Below are positions 5,385 to 5,681 of a stretch of DNA of 5,681 nt, one piece after another (the stretch's first letter is position 1; every line of letters starts with the position of its first letter). The DNA is taken from NCBI GenBank assembly GCA_031273645.1, contig JAISRM010000288.1, positions 1 to 5,681 on the forward strand, in the 5' to 3' direction. The position numbers were made by a program, and so were the translations under genes. The DNA is from Endomicrobium sp. Lineage in GTDB: Bacteria; Elusimicrobiota; Endomicrobiia; Endomicrobiales; Endomicrobiaceae. The notes under the pieces were generated by a model. It did not search any database. It was not told where the DNA came from and worked only from the letters and a program-made list of their open reading frames with translations.

Positions 5385-5395
5385 CCTTCGGCTGT
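5381..5395 (-). repeat. GAA-capped hairpin between the two long copies
   Basis: On the minus strand ACAGCC-GAA-GGTTGT forms a 6-bp stem with one G-U pair. The same position would be an A-C mismatch in plus-strand RNA, so the GAA strand is the better-folding one. As at 2674-2690, the hairpin is followed by TGTCTTTYAGTTTGTCATT, which leads into the larger element. Confidence 0.55.
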
Positions 5396-5403
5396 CTTTT
5401 AGT

Positions 5404-5518
5404 TTGTCATTCCCGTGTTTTTAATATTTGTTCTTCCTTATCAGCCTGCACTCGAGTGTTTTTATCGGGTGGGAATCCATGTTTGCTAAAAAATTCTTTT
5501 TACATTTCGTCTTTAAAA
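5404..5518 (+). repeat. long palindromic element, direct copy 2
   Basis: This copy reads TTGTCATTCCCGTG, then TTTTTAATATTTGTTCTTCC, CAGCCTGCACTCGAGTG, ATCGGGTGGGAATCCATG and TTTGCTAAAAAATTCTTTTT. The outer arms (CATTCCC with GGGAAT) still pair around a loop of about 55 bases, and CTCGA/TCGGG forms an inner stem with a wobble. Similarity to the short form at 2701-2768 continues weakly to about 5518, after which the sequence becomes unique. Confidence 0.85.
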
Positions 5519-5595
5519 CCTGACTTCGCCCTTTTTAAAAAAAAAGAGGAAAAACACACATGAAAGAGGAAGGTTGGGGGAGCTAAAGAGAGAAT
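5519..5595. other. unique A-rich segment before the transposase-like gene
   Basis: This stretch has no repeat match in the window. It contains a run of nine A (5537-5545) and purine-rich DNA. If the gene at 5611 belongs to an insertion sequence, the left inverted repeat should lie here, but it cannot be recognised without the right end. An eight-codon frame (ATG at 5560, MKEEGWGS) follows AGAGGA; I do not call it a gene. Confidence 0.4.
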
Positions 5596-5604
5596 TGATA
5601 TAAT
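5596..5604 (+). promoter_or_regulatory. extended -10 promoter before the 5611 gene, probably leaderless
   Basis: TGATATAAT is a perfect extended -10 box, ending 6 bases before the ATG at 5611. The intervening TTAAAG has no Shine-Dalgarno signal. A weak -35 candidate, TTGGGG at 5574-5579, lies 19 bases upstream. The layout matches that at 2989-3005. Confidence 0.55.
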
Positions 5605-5610
5605 TTAAAG

Positions 5611-5681
5611 ATGGGAAAATATATACACAAATACAAGATGAGAAATGGCAATGTAGCCGTTAGGGTTATAATAAAAGAAGG
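5611..5681 (+). CDS. transposase, N-terminal fragment, possibly IS1634-like (runs off the window)
   Basis: Only 23 complete codons are visible, so the assignment is tentative. The start MGKYIHKYKMRNGNVAVRVI resembles the opening of IS1634/IS4-type DDE transposases, which commonly begin with a YIRxVxTxSGxxAVQVV-like strand; here YI, NG and AV.V occupy matching places. The catalytic DDE domain would lie beyond 5681. It stands just past a cluster of repeats and terminators, a usual site for an insertion sequence. The gene has its own extended -10 box and no ribosome binding site. Other small proteins could share such a beginning, so a hypothetical protein remains possible. Confidence 0.4.
   Translation, partial: MGKYIHKYKMRNGNVAVRVIIKE

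Noticed and set aside
5560..5586. Eight-codon leader peptide (MKEEGWGS) before the 5611 gene
   Set aside because: An AGAGGA lies 9 bases upstream, but there is no promoter for it, and it would lie upstream of the transcription start predicted for the next gene.

Overview
The window reads as chromosomal DNA from an A+T-leaning bacterium (roughly 40% G+C by eye) whose compact plus-strand genes are separated by gaps packed with short palindromic repeats. The taxon cannot be fixed from this sequence. The mix of A/T-ending codons, a Shine-Dalgarno signal on some genes but not others, and intergenic repeats of the GTCATTCCCG...CGGGAATCC type would fit a Gram-negative or deep-branching lineage such as Elusimicrobiota/Endomicrobia. 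That is a weak guess.

Positions 1-77 hold two small hairpins, a possible promoter and a clear ribosome binding site. They lead into bioF (78-1223), which overlaps bioA (1220-2644) by an ATGA junction. Together these genes encode the two PLP enzymes that turn pimeloyl thioester plus alanine into 7,8-diaminopelargonate. The rest of the biotin pathway (bioB, bioD, a pimeloyl source) must lie elsewhere.

Positions 2645-3004 contain no credible gene. This gap is a mosaic of GAA- or GAAA-capped hairpins, plus an inverted copy of a longer element that recurs twice near the right end. A second transcription unit starts near 3005, from an extended -10 box placed so close to the ATG that the mRNA would be leaderless. 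It encodes a multi-spanning GT-C/TMTC-like membrane protein (3005-4561) and, overlapping it by 23 bases, a small exported protein resembling a CHAP/NlpC-P60 cysteine peptidase (4539-5018). Sugar transfer at the membrane and cell-wall cleavage would both place this pair at the cell envelope.

Directly after the peptidase stop codon comes a tandem array (5019-5274) of about three units of 74-76 bases. Each unit carries a plus-strand and a minus-strand intrinsic terminator. Twenty-nine bases of this array also occur inside the 3' end of the membrane-protein gene, in the same reading frame. Next come two direct copies of the long palindromic element (5283-5384 and 5404-5518), then the start of a probable transposase gene (5611 to the window edge), again with an extended -10 box 6 bases before its ATG.

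No new multi-gene system is evident. The most unusual content is the repeat biology: a hairpin family with conserved caps and covarying stems, its modular long versions, the doubled terminators, and repeat sequence used as coding sequence.
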